A DNA stretch of 64,000 bases. Origin: Clostridiales bacterium. GTDB lineage: Bacteria > Bacillota > Clostridia > Monoglobales > WRBX01. This document shows positions 1 through 8,365 of the stretch, in pieces. The stretch's first letter is position 1. Each line of letters begins with the position of its first letter. Made by a program: the position numbers and the translations under genes. The stretch is taken from the NCBI GenBank assembly GCA_031261985.1, contig JAISIR010000020.1:62001-126000 (forward strand). Direction: 5' to 3'. The notes under the pieces are model-generated. The model had not been told where the DNA came from. It did no database searches and worked only from the letters and a program-made list of their open reading frames with translations.

Positions 1-339
1 AAGCTTTCGTTTGAAGTTGACGAGTTTGGTGATAATTGCATTATAGTTAGGACGGTGCCGCAGGACTTCCCGCTAGAGCATTTAAAAGAGGATATTTTGA
101 GTGTGATTGGTGATGGAATTACTCGGCTGGAAAATGTGGATAGCATGCGGAACAGAATGCACACTATAGCGTGTAAGGCGGCTATTAAGGCAAATGATGC
201 GCTGCAGATGAGCGAGCTTGATGCGATTGTCGCTTGGATTATGAACCAAAACGATGTTGAGACGTGTCCGCATGGGCGTCCGTTAGTTAAGGCGTTTACT
301 AAGTACGAGCTAGAAAAAATGTTCAAGCGTGTGGTTTAG
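1..339 (+). CDS. mutL: DNA mismatch repair protein MutL, C-terminal fragment
   Basis: This is the last 112 codons of a gene that begins left of the window. The reading frame is open from base 1. It shows the MutL C-terminal dimerisation/endonuclease domain: the helix containing ACKAAIKAND and, near the end, CPHGRP, a metal-binding motif of endonuclease-proficient MutL. MutL couples MutS mismatch recognition to strand nicking and removal. The next gene is miaA, 44 bases downstream, which is the usual mutL-miaA order in Firmicutes. Only the C-terminal part can be judged here. Confidence 0.93.
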   Translation, partial: KLSFEVDEFGDNCIIVRTVPQDFPLEHLKEDILSVIGDGITRLENVDSMRNRMHTIACKAAIKANDALQMSELDAIVAWIMNQNDVETCPHGRPLVKAFTKYELEKMFKRVV

Positions 340-383
340 TAAGATAATCAACTAACTTTTAAAATTTAAGGTGTGAGCGAAGT

Positions 384-1250
384 TTGAGCGAAAGTTTAAA
401 AAAAGTTATATTATTGGGCGGACCCACAGCAAGCGGGAAGACTAAAATTTCGCTTGATTTAGTGCGACAGTATAATGGCGAGATAATTTGTGGGGATAGC
501 ATGCAAGTATATGCCGATATGGTTATAGGAACAGCCAGCCCGACGGATGAGGAAAAGGCAGCTGCGCCACATCATTTGTTTAATGAAATATCGCCTTTTG
601 AAGAGTTTTCGGTTGCTAAATGGGCAGAGCTGGCGCATAACAAAATTATCGATGTGCAAGGCAGGGGTAAGGTGCCGATAATTGTAGGCGGGACGGGGCT
701 TTATTTAGATACAATTGCAGATAACAGAAGATATATTGATATCCCTAAAGATGATGAGTTTAGGGCGGGGCTTGGGCAGATGACGAACAGCGAACTATAC
801 CAGCGCCTTAAAGATGTTGACCCAGAGAGCGCTGACAAGCTTAGCGAAAGTGATAATCGTCGAGTGGTGCGTGCGTTAGAGATTTATAATGCCACAGGTA
901 AGACAAAGACACAAATCGACCGTGAAAGCTTGCAAGAGCCTATATATGATATCACTTATTATGTTTTAAAGCCCGAGCGTGAGGAACTTTACAAAAGGAT
1001 AAATGACAGGGTGGATGTGTTGATTAATCTGGGGCTAGTAGACGAGTGCAGGGCGTTGTTGGCTAGGGGGATAGATGAGAAATATTCGGCATATAACGCC
1101 ATAGGATATAGGCAGATTTATGAGTATTTAAAAGGTGAAACGACTTTAAATGATGCAATTGATAAAGTGAAGCAAGCAACGCGAAATTATGCGAAGCGTC
1201 AGATGACGTGGTGGAGAAAGCGAGCCGATGTAATTTGCCTAGAAAGGTAA
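384..1250 (+). CDS. miaA: tRNA dimethylallyltransferase MiaA
   Basis: Transfers a dimethylallyl group to N6 of A37 in tRNAs that read UNN codons. The P-loop GGPTASGKT lies at residues 12-20, GDSMQVY follows near residue 38, and the C-terminus has KRQMTWWRK; all are IPPT family hallmarks. The length of 288 aa is slightly below the usual 300-315. The start is TTG, because no ATG or GTG in frame precedes it after the stop at 360. An AAGGTG at 368-373 gives reasonable spacing. hfq, which often follows miaA, is absent; an HlyD-like gene overlaps the 3' end by 43 bases instead. Confidence 0.95.
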   Translation: MSESLKKVILLGGPTASGKTKISLDLVRQYNGEIICGDSMQVYADMVIGTASPTDEEKAAAPHHLFNEISPFEEFSVAKWAELAHNKIIDVQGRGKVPIIVGGTGLYLDTIADNRRYIDIPKDDEFRAGLGQMTNSELYQRLKDVDPESADKLSESDNRRVVRALEIYNATGKTKTQIDRESLQEPIYDITYYVLKPEREELYKRINDRVDVLINLGLVDECRALLARGIDEKYSAYNAIGYRQIYEYLKGETTLNDAIDKVKQATRNYAKRQMTWWRKRADVICLER

Positions 1251-2515
1251 TTAAAAGTGGTAAGGGGAAGCCTAAAGCGCTTAGAGCTACACATGCGCGA
1301 GTGAAGAATAGCGTTAAAGTTAATTATAATAGGATTTTTGTAATCGCTATTATTGCTTTAGTGTGCTTATATTTTAGCAAGGGTTTTATAATTGGGTTCT
1401 TCAATAATGTTAAGACATCCCTAGTGTTAAACGGGAGTGCGGAACAGACGGTTTCGACCGATGGGTTTATGTTGCGTGAGGAGAGCGTTATTGCCGCGCC
1501 ATCTAGTGGTACGCTTGTGTGCATGGCGAACGATGGAGAGCGCGTGCCTGCTGGCAGCTTAATTGCATCGGTTTATAATGGTAAGGTGGACGAGACGGTT
1601 CAGGCTAAGCTTAACAAGGTTAACCAACAAATTAGCGAGCTGCAAAGCTTGGCGGGGCTTGTGTACTCGGACGATAATTCTGAAAAGACCGAGAGCCAGA
1701 TAGCGTCTATTATTAGTTCTATCGTTATTGCGGCGAAGGATACGAATTTGAGCGGGATTTCGGAATATAAATATCAACTAAACAATATGATAAGCAGGAC
1801 GGTGGTGGAAGATAAGCAGACCACGCTTGAAAGCTTGCAAGCGCAAAAGAATCAGCTAGAGGCTTCGCTTGGTAACGCGCGGAAGGATATTTATGCGCCG
1901 CGTGCGGGGGTGTTTGCTTCTAAGCTAGATGGATACGAGAATACTTTTGATGTTGTGAATAGGAATAAACTAAAGCCAGAAAGCTTAGAGGCAATTGATA
2001 AAAGCAAGACGGCCAAGTTTGCCAAAGAAGTTACGCAAGAGCAGGCGGTGTGCAAAATTGTCGATAATTACATGTGGTATTATGCCACGATAATGGATAC
2101 TAAAACGGCATCGCTTTTAACGGTGGGGCAGGCTATAACGTTGGAGTTCCCTAGCGTTTCGAGTAAAAAATTGAAGGCGAGTGTTGACTCGATTAACTAT
2201 AATGAGACTGATAAAACTGTAGTGGTGTTTGCGTGCGATGAAGAATGGGATAGTATGTTTGTCGTCAGGAATTTAAGCGCGGAAGTGGGGCAGAAGACAT
2301 ATTCTGGCTTAAAGGTGCCGATTAGTAGCATACATGTCGAAAACGGAGTGACGGGCGTGTATGTAATTAGCGACAATAAGTGTCATTTTAAGCCGACGAC
2401 GGTGCTATATAGTGATGAGAACAGTGCGATTATAAAAGACGGCGAGGGTTTAATTTTGTACGACGAGATTATATATGAGGGGAAGAATTTGTATGAAGGA
2501 AAATTTGTCGGATAA
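1208..2515 (+). CDS. HlyD-like membrane-anchored adaptor protein
   Basis: A basic N-terminus is followed by one transmembrane segment around residues 44-64. A barrel-sandwich/biotinyl-lipoyl-like half follows (AAPSSGTLV, then GERVPAGSLIASVYNG), then a helical region of about residues 130-220 and a second half-motif (APRAGVFASKLDGYEN). This is the layout of HlyD/RND-type periplasmic adaptors. In Clostridia such a gene often sits beside yggS and sepF, so a cell-envelope or division-linked role is possible, but no transporter partner is present here. The GTG start used overlaps miaA by 43 bases and has no clear RBS. TTG at 1235 or GTG at 1301 are alternatives. Confidence 0.75.
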   Translation: MVEKASRCNLPRKVIKSGKGKPKALRATHARVKNSVKVNYNRIFVIAIIALVCLYFSKGFIIGFFNNVKTSLVLNGSAEQTVSTDGFMLREESVIAAPSSGTLVCMANDGERVPAGSLIASVYNGKVDETVQAKLNKVNQQISELQSLAGLVYSDDNSEKTESQIASIISSIVIAAKDTNLSGISEYKYQLNNMISRTVVEDKQTTLESLQAQKNQLEASLGNARKDIYAPRAGVFASKLDGYENTFDVVNRNKLKPESLEAIDKSKTAKFAKEVTQEQAVCKIVDNYMWYYATIMDTKTASLLTVGQAITLEFPSVSSKKLKASVDSINYNETDKTVVVFACDEEWDSMFVVRNLSAEVGQKTYSGLKVPISSIHVENGVTGVYVISDNKCHFKPTTVLYSDENSAIIKDGEGLILYDEIIYEGKNLYEGKFVG

Positions 2516-3236
2516 ATTAGGCGATTTCGATAGTTTGGCAGGTGGGTTGATTCCTGCTCGTGATATATCTTTAAATGTAAAGCGTGCGTTCGACGATGTA
2601 GAAAGTGCGTGTGTGGCGGCGGGTAGAGAGCCTTTGGACGTTACGCTGTTGATTGCGACTAAGTATGCAAATGTGGAGCAAATAAACCAGGCGATAGCTA
2701 GCGGCGTAAAGGTTATTGGCGAGAATCGTGTGCAACAATTATTAGAGCATTACGAGGGGGTTGCCTGCGAGGTATCGTGGCATTTTATTGGTAGGCTGCA
2801 AACGAACAAGGTGAAATATATAATCGATAAGGTAGATTTAATCCATTCGGTAGATAGTATAAAGCTGGCGACCGAGATAGATGCGTGCGCGAAAAAGATT
2901 GGGAAAGTTCAGGATATATTGATTCAAGTTAATCTATTTGATGAAGAAAGCAAGGGCGGCGTAGGGTTAGCTGAATTTGATGAATTGATAAAAAATGCCA
3001 AAAAACTTGAGAATATAAGGATTTGTGGCTTGATGTACATGCCTCCGCAACAAATTGTAACACAAATGTTACATAAATGTAAAGATTTTTACCTTGACTT
3101 TTGTGAGAAAATGTATAATAATAAGTACAAAGGTATCTTGTCGTTCGGTACATCGGGCGATTTTGCCTTGGCAATTAAATATGGTTCAACTATTGTGCGT
3201 TTAGGCCGAAGTGTTTTTTATGATAACGCGCGGTAG
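2493..3236 (+). CDS. yggS: YggS/PLPBP-family pyridoxal phosphate-binding protein
   Basis: A cytoplasmic PLP-carrier protein involved in vitamin B6 and amino/keto-acid homeostasis. The alanine-racemase-like barrel is recognisable from ATKYANVEQI (the PLP lysine is about residue 57), GENRVQQL, WHFIGRLQTNK, HSVDS, GLMYMPP and GTSGDFALAIKYGSTIVRLG. I chose ATG 2493 because GAGGGGA at 2477-2483 precedes it with good spacing. An upstream in-frame start at 2475 would add six residues and lacks an RBS. The gene overlaps the HlyD-like gene by 23 bases, and sepF follows after 53 bases, the conserved yggS-sepF pair. Confidence 0.93.
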   Translation: MKENLSDKLGDFDSLAGGLIPARDISLNVKRAFDDVESACVAAGREPLDVTLLIATKYANVEQINQAIASGVKVIGENRVQQLLEHYEGVACEVSWHFIGRLQTNKVKYIIDKVDLIHSVDSIKLATEIDACAKKIGKVQDILIQVNLFDEESKGGVGLAEFDELIKNAKKLENIRICGLMYMPPQQIVTQMLHKCKDFYLDFCEKMYNNKYKGILSFGTSGDFALAIKYGSTIVRLGRSVFYDNAR

Positions 3237-3289
3237 GGTTACCGATTTTATTGCAAAATGCTTACTAATACTTTTAGGAGGATATAACG

Positions 3290-3781
3290 ATGGCGGGTTT
3301 GCTTAACACTTTAAAGAATTGGGTAGGGTTTGAAGATTATGAGGACGACTATGAGCAAGACTTCATAAATAATTCAGCGCAAGACGAGCCTGCGTATCCG
3401 CGTGGTAACCCAGAAATGCACGAGCCTAGGTATCAAAATGATATCGAGTATTTTGGTTCGCGTAAACGTGGCGGTTCTAAAGTGGTTAACATAAACACTA
3501 CCGCGCGCTTGAATGTGGTTATAATTAACCCAGAAACTTTTGAAGAAGCGCGTGATGTGGCAGACCATATCAAGTCAAAAAAGCCTTGTATTGTTAACTT
3601 AGAGAAGGTAGAAAAAGAGGTTGCTCGCCGAATTGTCGACTTTTTAAGCGGCGCGGTGTATGCTATAGATGGCAATATTCAACGCGTATCACATGGAATA
3701 TTTATGGTGGCTCCTTATAATGTAAGCATAACAGGTGACTTTAAGGATGAGCTAAGAAGTAAGGCTTTCCCTTGGATTTAA
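3290..3781 (+). CDS. sepF: Cell division protein SepF
   Basis: SepF binds FtsZ and the membrane and shapes the division septum in Gram-positives. The 163-aa protein has an amphipathic N-terminus (MAGLLNTLKNWVGF), an acidic linker, and the SepF core from about residue 70: VVIINPETFEEARDVADHIK, IVNLEKVEKEVARRIVDFLSGAVYAIDG and HGIFMVAPYNV. A strong AGGAGG lies at 3276-3283. It is the last gene of the run mutL-miaA-hlyD-yggS-sepF. No compact terminator follows immediately; the nearest strong hairpin is at 4021. Confidence 0.96.
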   Translation: MAGLLNTLKNWVGFEDYEDDYEQDFINNSAQDEPAYPRGNPEMHEPRYQNDIEYFGSRKRGGSKVVNINTTARLNVVIINPETFEEARDVADHIKSKKPCIVNLEKVEKEVARRIVDFLSGAVYAIDGNIQRVSHGIFMVAPYNVSITGDFKDELRSKAFPWI

Positions 3782-4020
3782 GTGGGGATTGAGTTGACAT
3801 AAATTTAGCTGACGTTGTTATGCCGAGGTTGGCTTTAGTGTGCCGAATAAGCTTAAAACGAAGGAAATTACAATGCCGCAGAGCAGGCACACAGTAGTTA
3901 GTATTAGTGTGCTACTTGGTTTTAGTGCGTTGATTGACCTTGGCGCGATGATGTAGATTGTGTTTGATGTAGATTGTGTGCATGAGTTTGAATAGATTAG
4001 TTTAGAAATTGTGCGAATAT

Positions 4021-4061
4021 AAAAAAGCATAAATGTGCATTAGTGTGCGTTTATGCTTTTT
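4021..4061. terminator. Bidirectional intrinsic terminator after sepF
   Basis: The perfect arms AAAAAGCATAAA and TTTATGCTTTTT surround a 16-base loop, giving A-run/T-run symmetry. It separates the convergent sepF and HExxH genes and can serve both. Confidence 0.75.
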
Positions 4062-4099
4062 GTTGTGTAAAAAACTTTTGGTTGAGGGTGGGAGGTGCA

Positions 4100-4120
4100 A
4101 GCCAGAAGCCAGAAGCCAGA
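4100..4120. repeat. Heptanucleotide tandem repeat (gccagaa)3
   Basis: Three consecutive copies of the 7-mer GCCAGAA lie in the gap downstream of sepF. The same unit recurs, with one variant copy, at about 38650-38670 downstream of the S8 peptidase gene. Confidence 0.7.
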
Positions 4121-4152
4121 AGACTCCAGATATAAACCTTGATAATTATACG

Positions 4153-5727
4153 CTACCTTTTAAAAGCATTTGCAGTTGCAGCTAACTTAGCAGCTGCATT
4201 GACAGCGTGGTCTTTGCTATTAGTGATAGGCTTGACACTCAAGCTTTGCGCACGTGTTTTAATTTCATCCAAAGATTTTTTCGCCGAGTTTCTAGCTATT
4301 TTCGAAATGATGCTAGGAATTCTTTTTAAAGGATTAAATTTAGGTCTATATATGCGCTCTGTAACTTTTGGAGCTTGAATTTTTTCTTTGCCATTAACAA
4401 TCGCCTGCGATGCGTTATATTCCTCGCGCGCACCACGAATGTTTTCTATCGCGCTTTTTATTTTCGCTCTACCGTGTAAAACTTTTGCAGCTTCAAAAGT
4501 CACGTCACTTACTAGCTTTCGAGTAAAATCTCGCCTAGCGGCAACTTTATCTACCTGTAAGCCTAGTTGTGCGCGCTGACAATGCTCTATCGCTTTAACC
4601 GAGCGGTTTAAAAATTTCGCTAAATATGTAGGAGTTTCTGTATCATAATCATACGACTTTTTATACTTGTTGCCTAACTTTTTGCAGGTATCAAGTAATA
4701 ACTTAAATTCAGGTGAATCTGCACCATTTTTGGCAAGCGATTCCTTAAGCATAGTATCAAAATTTTTAACCGCTTCTTTATATTGTGTTTTATAAACATT
4801 TATTCCTAAAAATCCTCTTTTCGGCTCTATATTTTTATAGACATGACCAAGGTCAGATTGTTTGAACATAAGCTTTAAAGAGATATCGTCACACTTAATT
4901 TTTGAAGCGACATTTAAGGCTAAATCCTCTACAGAATGAGCTTCCCTGGTTTGCATAATGCTCTTGTATCCAACGATATCTTTACAAAACTCCATAATAA
5001 ACGCATCAGCGTTATAAGTACTAGCTTGGACTTTATTGTTACTATCAGCAAAAAATTGCACAACAAATCCTTCTTCTTGGCTAATCCCGTGATAATTATA
5101 AGAATTTTCAGCCTGTAACGAAACTATATCAAATCCTGTTCGTCTTAAATCTGGCGTGCCATCAGATACAAGGGCGTGAAGAATTTCGTGTTGCTTAATT
5201 TCAGTATGTCCTTCCAACGATTCCACGCTATCGAACACGATGCTATATTTCAACTTGCCGTCGATTTCTTCGGTTCGAGCAACCGCATTAAAATATAAAC
5301 CGGGTTCAATTGAATAATGAATGTCTTTAGCCTTAAAATTTTCGCGCAACTCGTTTATTAACGGGTCGGTAAAATCACAGCCGCGCTCTTTTGTATACAT
5401 TTTAAGAACATCTTCTAAATCTTGCTCTAGAATTTTATCTAAAGTGGCTGCGTCGGGGATGTTCTCAGAGCTCTCGTAAAATCTACTGCCTTGTAAATAA
5501 ATACCAATCTTGCCATCTTTAGATATCACGCCAAATTTGCGCAGATATTTAGCATTTAGCTTTTCAATAAGCGAGGTATCTTCTACTAATTCATCTTTAT
5601 AAAAATACTTTATATCAAAGGAAGAATCCAAATTTAAAGAAGGCGCAAAATCGTAGCGTTTAATGCCTAGTTTTAAATTGCCCATGATTGCATATTTTTC
5701 GTCACCAATTTTGATAATCTCTGGCAT
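4153..5727 (-). CDS. Putative zincin-like protein (HExxH), function unknown
   Basis: I do not recognise the family. The 524-aa protein has no signal peptide or membrane segment. Residues 180-184 read HEILH, followed by ALVSDG, and 30 residues later there is GISQEEGF (E218/E219). This fits a gluzincin-type site in which a downstream Glu is the third zinc ligand. The C-terminal third is helical and Lys/Arg-rich, with a TERIYRPKFNPLKRIP segment, and the protein ends NAFKR. An excellent RBS (AAAGGAGGCGAG) precedes the ATG. It has its own promoter (5782-5810), unlike the three upstream genes, which look like one operon. Peptidase activity is inference from the motif only. Confidence 0.6.
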   Translation of the reverse strand: MPEIIKIGDEKYAIMGNLKLGIKRYDFAPSLNLDSSFDIKYFYKDELVEDTSLIEKLNAKYLRKFGVISKDGKIGIYLQGSRFYESSENIPDAATLDKILEQDLEDVLKMYTKERGCDFTDPLINELRENFKAKDIHYSIEPGLYFNAVARTEEIDGKLKYSIVFDSVESLEGHTEIKQHEILHALVSDGTPDLRRTGFDIVSLQAENSYNYHGISQEEGFVVQFFADSNNKVQASTYNADAFIMEFCKDIVGYKSIMQTREAHSVEDLALNVASKIKCDDISLKLMFKQSDLGHVYKNIEPKRGFLGINVYKTQYKEAVKNFDTMLKESLAKNGADSPEFKLLLDTCKKLGNKYKKSYDYDTETPTYLAKFLNRSVKAIEHCQRAQLGLQVDKVAARRDFTRKLVSDVTFEAAKVLHGRAKIKSAIENIRGAREEYNASQAIVNGKEKIQAPKVTERIYRPKFNPLKRIPSIISKIARNSAKKSLDEIKTRAQSLSVKPITNSKDHAVNAAAKLAATANAFKR

Positions 5728-5766
5728 GGCACGCTCGCCTCCTTTGATTGAATTTAGAAATAAAAC

Positions 5767-5805
5767 AATCCCTCTAATTATAGTATACCATAACCTAGAG
5801 GGATT
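5767..5805 (-). promoter_or_regulatory. 10-bp inverted repeat spanning the HExxH-gene promoter
   Basis: The perfect arms AATCCCTCTA and TAGAGGGATT (5767-5776 and 5796-5805) enclose 19 bases that contain the -10 box. The position fits a repressor operator. A hairpin in the early transcript is less likely because the left half lies upstream of the start site. Confidence 0.5.
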
Positions 5806-5810
5806 TTCAA
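5782..5810 (-). promoter_or_regulatory. Sigma-A type promoter of the HExxH gene
   Basis: On the minus strand TTGAAA (5810-5805), a 17-base spacer and TATACT (5787-5782) stand about 60 bases upstream of the ATG. Confidence 0.7.
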
Positions 5811-5812
5811 TA

Positions 5813-5842
5813 GCAAAAGTGCTATAAATGTTAAATTTGTGT
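5813..5842 (-). promoter_or_regulatory. Conserved element upstream of the -35 box, copy 1
   Basis: This 30-base stretch ends 2 bases before the -35 box. It matches the stretch at 42267-42296, in the same position relative to another accessory-gene promoter, at 23 of 30 ungapped positions. It starts ACACAAATTT and has a GCAC core followed by TTTT. Confidence 0.5.
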
Positions 5843-5898
5843 TAAATTTAGTTAAAATTAAGTAAATAAGAACTGATTTACACAATACGAACAGCGTT

Positions 5899-6573
5899 TT
5901 ACGTTCTTTTTAACCCATCGTCCTTAGATATATTTACCGAATTATTTGGCATAGCATTATTGGATTGTTGAGAATCGACAGGATTTTTAAAATGCCATAC
6001 GACGCTACGCTTTTTGGCTTTTTCTTCGGTGTTTTTATCAGTTGGCAATTTATTAGATTGACTTTTAGTAGCAGGTGTTTCATGGGGTTCATTAGCGAAC
6101 ACAGGGCGAAATAAATCGGCTAATAATTCTTTTTCAAAACCCTTTGCGTCTTTGCAAAGTTTAGAATAGCTAGAATGTAATTTGGTATTAAGCGTTCTTT
6201 GTTCTTGAAGCAAAATTTTCTTTTGAATTTTAGCATTTAATAGCAAGGTGTTTATGAAGTCAGAATTATGCAATCTGATTTCGGCGTTGGTGGCATTCCG
6301 ACATTTATGGTAGACATACAAGTCTTTATTTAGCTTAATGCCAGATTTTTTACATATCAATTTAGCATGGTTCTCTAAATCTAGCCATGGAGGGCAACCT
6401 GAATATATTATATATCGAACATCGGCACGAAACTTCGAATTACGTCGTTTTTCGTCATAGCGCGGCTGGGCATTGCGAAACTCTTCAAGCATTGAAATAT
6501 CATGTTGAAGAGCGTCATTTGCTTTTTTATATTTAGCCAATATTTTTTGAGCCTTGTTCAACTTGGAGAACAT
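5899..6573 (-). CDS. Unrecognised basic helical protein
   Basis: 224 aa with no family I recognise. Residues 1-35 and about 105-150 are predicted helical and probably coiled coil. The middle carries RADVRYIIYSGCPPWLDLENHAK, and the last 60 residues are low-complexity Asn/Lys/Ser-rich, ending DDGLKRT. There is no signal peptide. The start at 6573 has GAGGGTG upstream. It lies 39 bases after the LRR gene and is probably co-transcribed with it. Confidence 0.6.
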   Translation of the reverse strand: MFSKLNKAQKILAKYKKANDALQHDISMLEEFRNAQPRYDEKRRNSKFRADVRYIIYSGCPPWLDLENHAKLICKKSGIKLNKDLYVYHKCRNATNAEIRLHNSDFINTLLLNAKIQKKILLQEQRTLNTKLHSSYSKLCKDAKGFEKELLADLFRPVFANEPHETPATKSQSNKLPTDKNTEEKAKKRSVVWHFKNPVDSQQSNNAMPNNSVNISKDDGLKRT

Positions 6574-6612
6574 TTTGCACCCTCGCTTTTAAAATGAATA
6601 CTAATTGTACAA

Positions 6613-7320
6613 TTAAATTGCTTTCTTGGGCTGAAAGTCTTCTGGTTGAGGCTCGGTTTTTTGACGATTAGCCTCGCGTTTTGCATCGTTTATTTTGCGT
6701 AAATCGTTAAGCTTTTTAGAAGGGCTTCCGTCCCAATTAACGGCATCCTTCCAATGTATATTACTTGATGTGTGAATTTTTATACCAGGTGGGAAGGCGG
6801 TTGGTGAGATGGAAATAATGCTATCGGGCAAGAAGACGAACGCTAGATTCTCGCAGCCCTCGAATGCGCCATTGCTAATATATTCGACGCCTTCGGGCAC
6901 GTGGAAATTTGTTAAGCCGCGGCAATTTAAAAATGCGTTATGAGGTATAGTTTTGCAGTTTTTAGACCATTTTACCTTGTACAAATAATTGCAATTTGCA
7001 AACGCGCCGGCACCGACCTCGGTAACAGAACTTGGCATTTCAAAACGTTCTAATAAAGTATTAGCAAAAGCTTTGCCACCTATTTTATTAATTTTAGATG
7101 GGCTGTCAAAACCTACATAATCAAGATTATTGCAACCGTGGAATGCGCTATCGCCAATAGAAGTTGCGGTTGAAGAAACGCTGACACTATTTAAATTAGA
7201 ATTGCCTTGATACTCGGCATTATACACGCTGCTGTTTATTTTTAGGCAATTTAACTTTACGCCAGAGGCGTTAGAATGAGTAATTATTTCGTTTTCGATA
7301 AAATTAAGTGCGTTAGACAT
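6613..7320 (-). CDS. BspA-type leucine-rich repeat protein (LRR_5)
   Basis: About six 22-23-residue repeats of the Treponema pallidum/BspA LRR type fill residues 40-180: IGDSAFHGCNNL, IGGKAFANT, VGAGAFANCNYL, IPHNAFLNCRGL, ISNGAFEGCENL and ISPTAFPPG. Such repeats bind proteins and are usually on surface proteins. This one has no signal peptide, anchor or membrane segment. The C-terminus is Lys/Glu/Pro-rich and ends FQPKKAI. AGGAGG precedes the ATG. It is the second gene of an apparent operon starting at 8092. Confidence 0.85.
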   Translation of the reverse strand: MSNALNFIENEIITHSNASGVKLNCLKINSSVYNAEYQGNSNLNSVSVSSTATSIGDSAFHGCNNLDYVGFDSPSKINKIGGKAFANTLLERFEMPSSVTEVGAGAFANCNYLYKVKWSKNCKTIPHNAFLNCRGLTNFHVPEGVEYISNGAFEGCENLAFVFLPDSIISISPTAFPPGIKIHTSSNIHWKDAVNWDGSPSKKLNDLRKINDAKREANRQKTEPQPEDFQPKKAI

Positions 7321-7372
7321 TTTAATTTAAAATCCTCCTAAGAAATTTTTATATATTTATTTGTTTGATTGC

Positions 7373-8092
7373 TTAATATGGTGGGCGTCCGTTTGTTTTG
7401 ATGACAGTTGCGCGCGGTTTTGGTATATGCGGATACACAACCCCAGGGATTGTAATTTTGTCCTTGATAGATTCACGTTGGGCAGAATCACAGTTTTTAT
7501 TAGACGATTCGATTATGCTCAATGCACCTATGCGTTTATTTAGCATTATTCTGTCGTGCTCTTTAAACCATAGTGTTTTTGCTAATTTATGTATATGAGG
7601 GAACTTTTTTTGTATGAAGTCGGAAGAGCGGACTGTTGCCAATACTTCTTCGCTAGCTTCTTCGTGTGAAAGTAGGTTGGACATAACTTCGCAAAATTTA
7701 TTATCAGCCTTAAAGTCTAGTAATTTATCGTAATATTTTGTTTCTGTAGGGTCAGAAGGGGCGGGGATATTTGTTGAAGATAAATAGCTATGAGCTTTAA
7801 AGATGTTAAGTATATCTGGATTGCACAATTTTTGAGTAATAGCTAAAAGCCCATAAGTTGAGATATCATTTCGCGCTAGTAAATCTTCTGTTTTTTGAAC
7901 AAAAGATTTCTTTGAGCTTCCTTCGGACAATAAATCGGTTAATAGGTCGTTAGTGGCTACACTATATTGTTTGGTAGATACGCCATCATTGGATTGGTCG
8001 CCCGTGGGGATTTTAGCGTATTCGATTATTTGGTCTGGATTATTATAAAGTTTCGGCATAAGAATCACGCTTTCGTACCAAGTTCGTAACAT
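7373..8092 (-). CDS. Unrecognised accessory protein
   Basis: 239 aa without a recognisable domain, signal peptide or membrane segment. It is mostly helical, with a Pro/basic C-terminus (PGVVYPHIPKPRATVIK, ending NGRPPY). The promoter at 8104-8132 puts the transcription start about 5 bases before ATG 8092. The mRNA is therefore nearly leaderless, or translation begins at ATG 8059 (MPKLYNN); neither start has a good RBS. The gene leads the cluster 8092-5899. Confidence 0.6.
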   Translation of the reverse strand: MLRTWYESVILMPKLYNNPDQIIEYAKIPTGDQSNDGVSTKQYSVATNDLLTDLLSEGSSKKSFVQKTEDLLARNDISTYGLLAITQKLCNPDILNIFKAHSYLSSTNIPAPSDPTETKYYDKLLDFKADNKFCEVMSNLLSHEEASEEVLATVRSSDFIQKKFPHIHKLAKTLWFKEHDRIMLNKRIGALSIIESSNKNCDSAQRESIKDKITIPGVVYPHIPKPRATVIKTNGRPPY

Positions 8093-8103
8093 ATATTTAC
8101 CTA

Positions 8104-8132
8104 ATTATATCACATAAAAAAGCAAAAATCAA
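8104..8132 (-). promoter_or_regulatory. Promoter of the 239-aa accessory gene
   Basis: On the minus strand TTGATT (8132-8127), 17 bases and TATAAT (8109-8104). The start site would be at about 8097. Confidence 0.7.
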
Positions 8133-8134
8133 TA

Positions 8135-8167
8135 GGTAAAATTGCGCTTTATGTTAAATGTTTGTTA
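8135..8167 (-). promoter_or_regulatory. Conserved element upstream of the -35 box, copy 3 (diverged)
   Basis: Directly upstream of the -35 box, with a 2-base gap, are TTAACA, ATTTAACAT, GCGC and TTTTACC in that order. This is the same order of blocks as at 5813-5842 and 42267-42296, but with two small gaps in the alignment. Confidence 0.4.
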
Positions 8168-8336
8168 AGTTTTTGGATGAAACTAGGAAATTCGATTAAC
8201 ATAAAGAAAAATTTACAAAAAAAATTTTTTATGTTAATATTTTGTTAAAATCGCGCTTATGGGTTGATTACAGCGTTAGGTGGTAAAATTTGTATGTTAA
8301 ATGTAATAAAAATTTAAAGAAATTTTAAAAAAACAC
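8168..8336. other. AT-rich divergent intergenic region
   Basis: No gene is seen. The region contains an 11-bp perfect inverted repeat (ATTAACATAAA at 8195-8205 and its complement at 8228-8238). It also holds a further AATCGCGCTT block at about 8250-8259, 4 bases before a TTGATT, oriented rightwards but without a properly spaced -10 box. Confidence 0.5.
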
Positions 8337-8365
8337 TTTACAAAGTTATCGATTTGTGGTATAAT
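8337..8365 (+). promoter_or_regulatory. Promoter of the CarD-like gene
   Basis: TTTACA (8337-8342), a 17-base spacer and TATAAT (8360-8365). A 13-base direct repeat, AAAGTTATCGATT, occurs in the spacer (8342-8354) and again exactly 40 bases later (8382-8394), flanking the start site like a pair of operators. Confidence 0.8.

Larger units (their letters stand above)
3782..4152. other. Intergenic region between sepF and the HExxH gene
   Basis: I see no convincing gene here. It holds a TTGACATAAATTTA motif at about 3794, a strong symmetrical hairpin at 4021-4061 and a 7-base tandem repeat (gccagaa, three copies) at about 4100-4120. A 70-codon minus-strand ORF at 3818-4030 has one hydrophobic stretch but no RBS, and I do not accept it. 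Confidence 0.6.

Noticed and set aside
3818-4030. 70-codon minus-strand frame with a hydrophobic segment
   Set aside because: No ribosome binding site, no homology I recognise, and it overlaps the terminator region.
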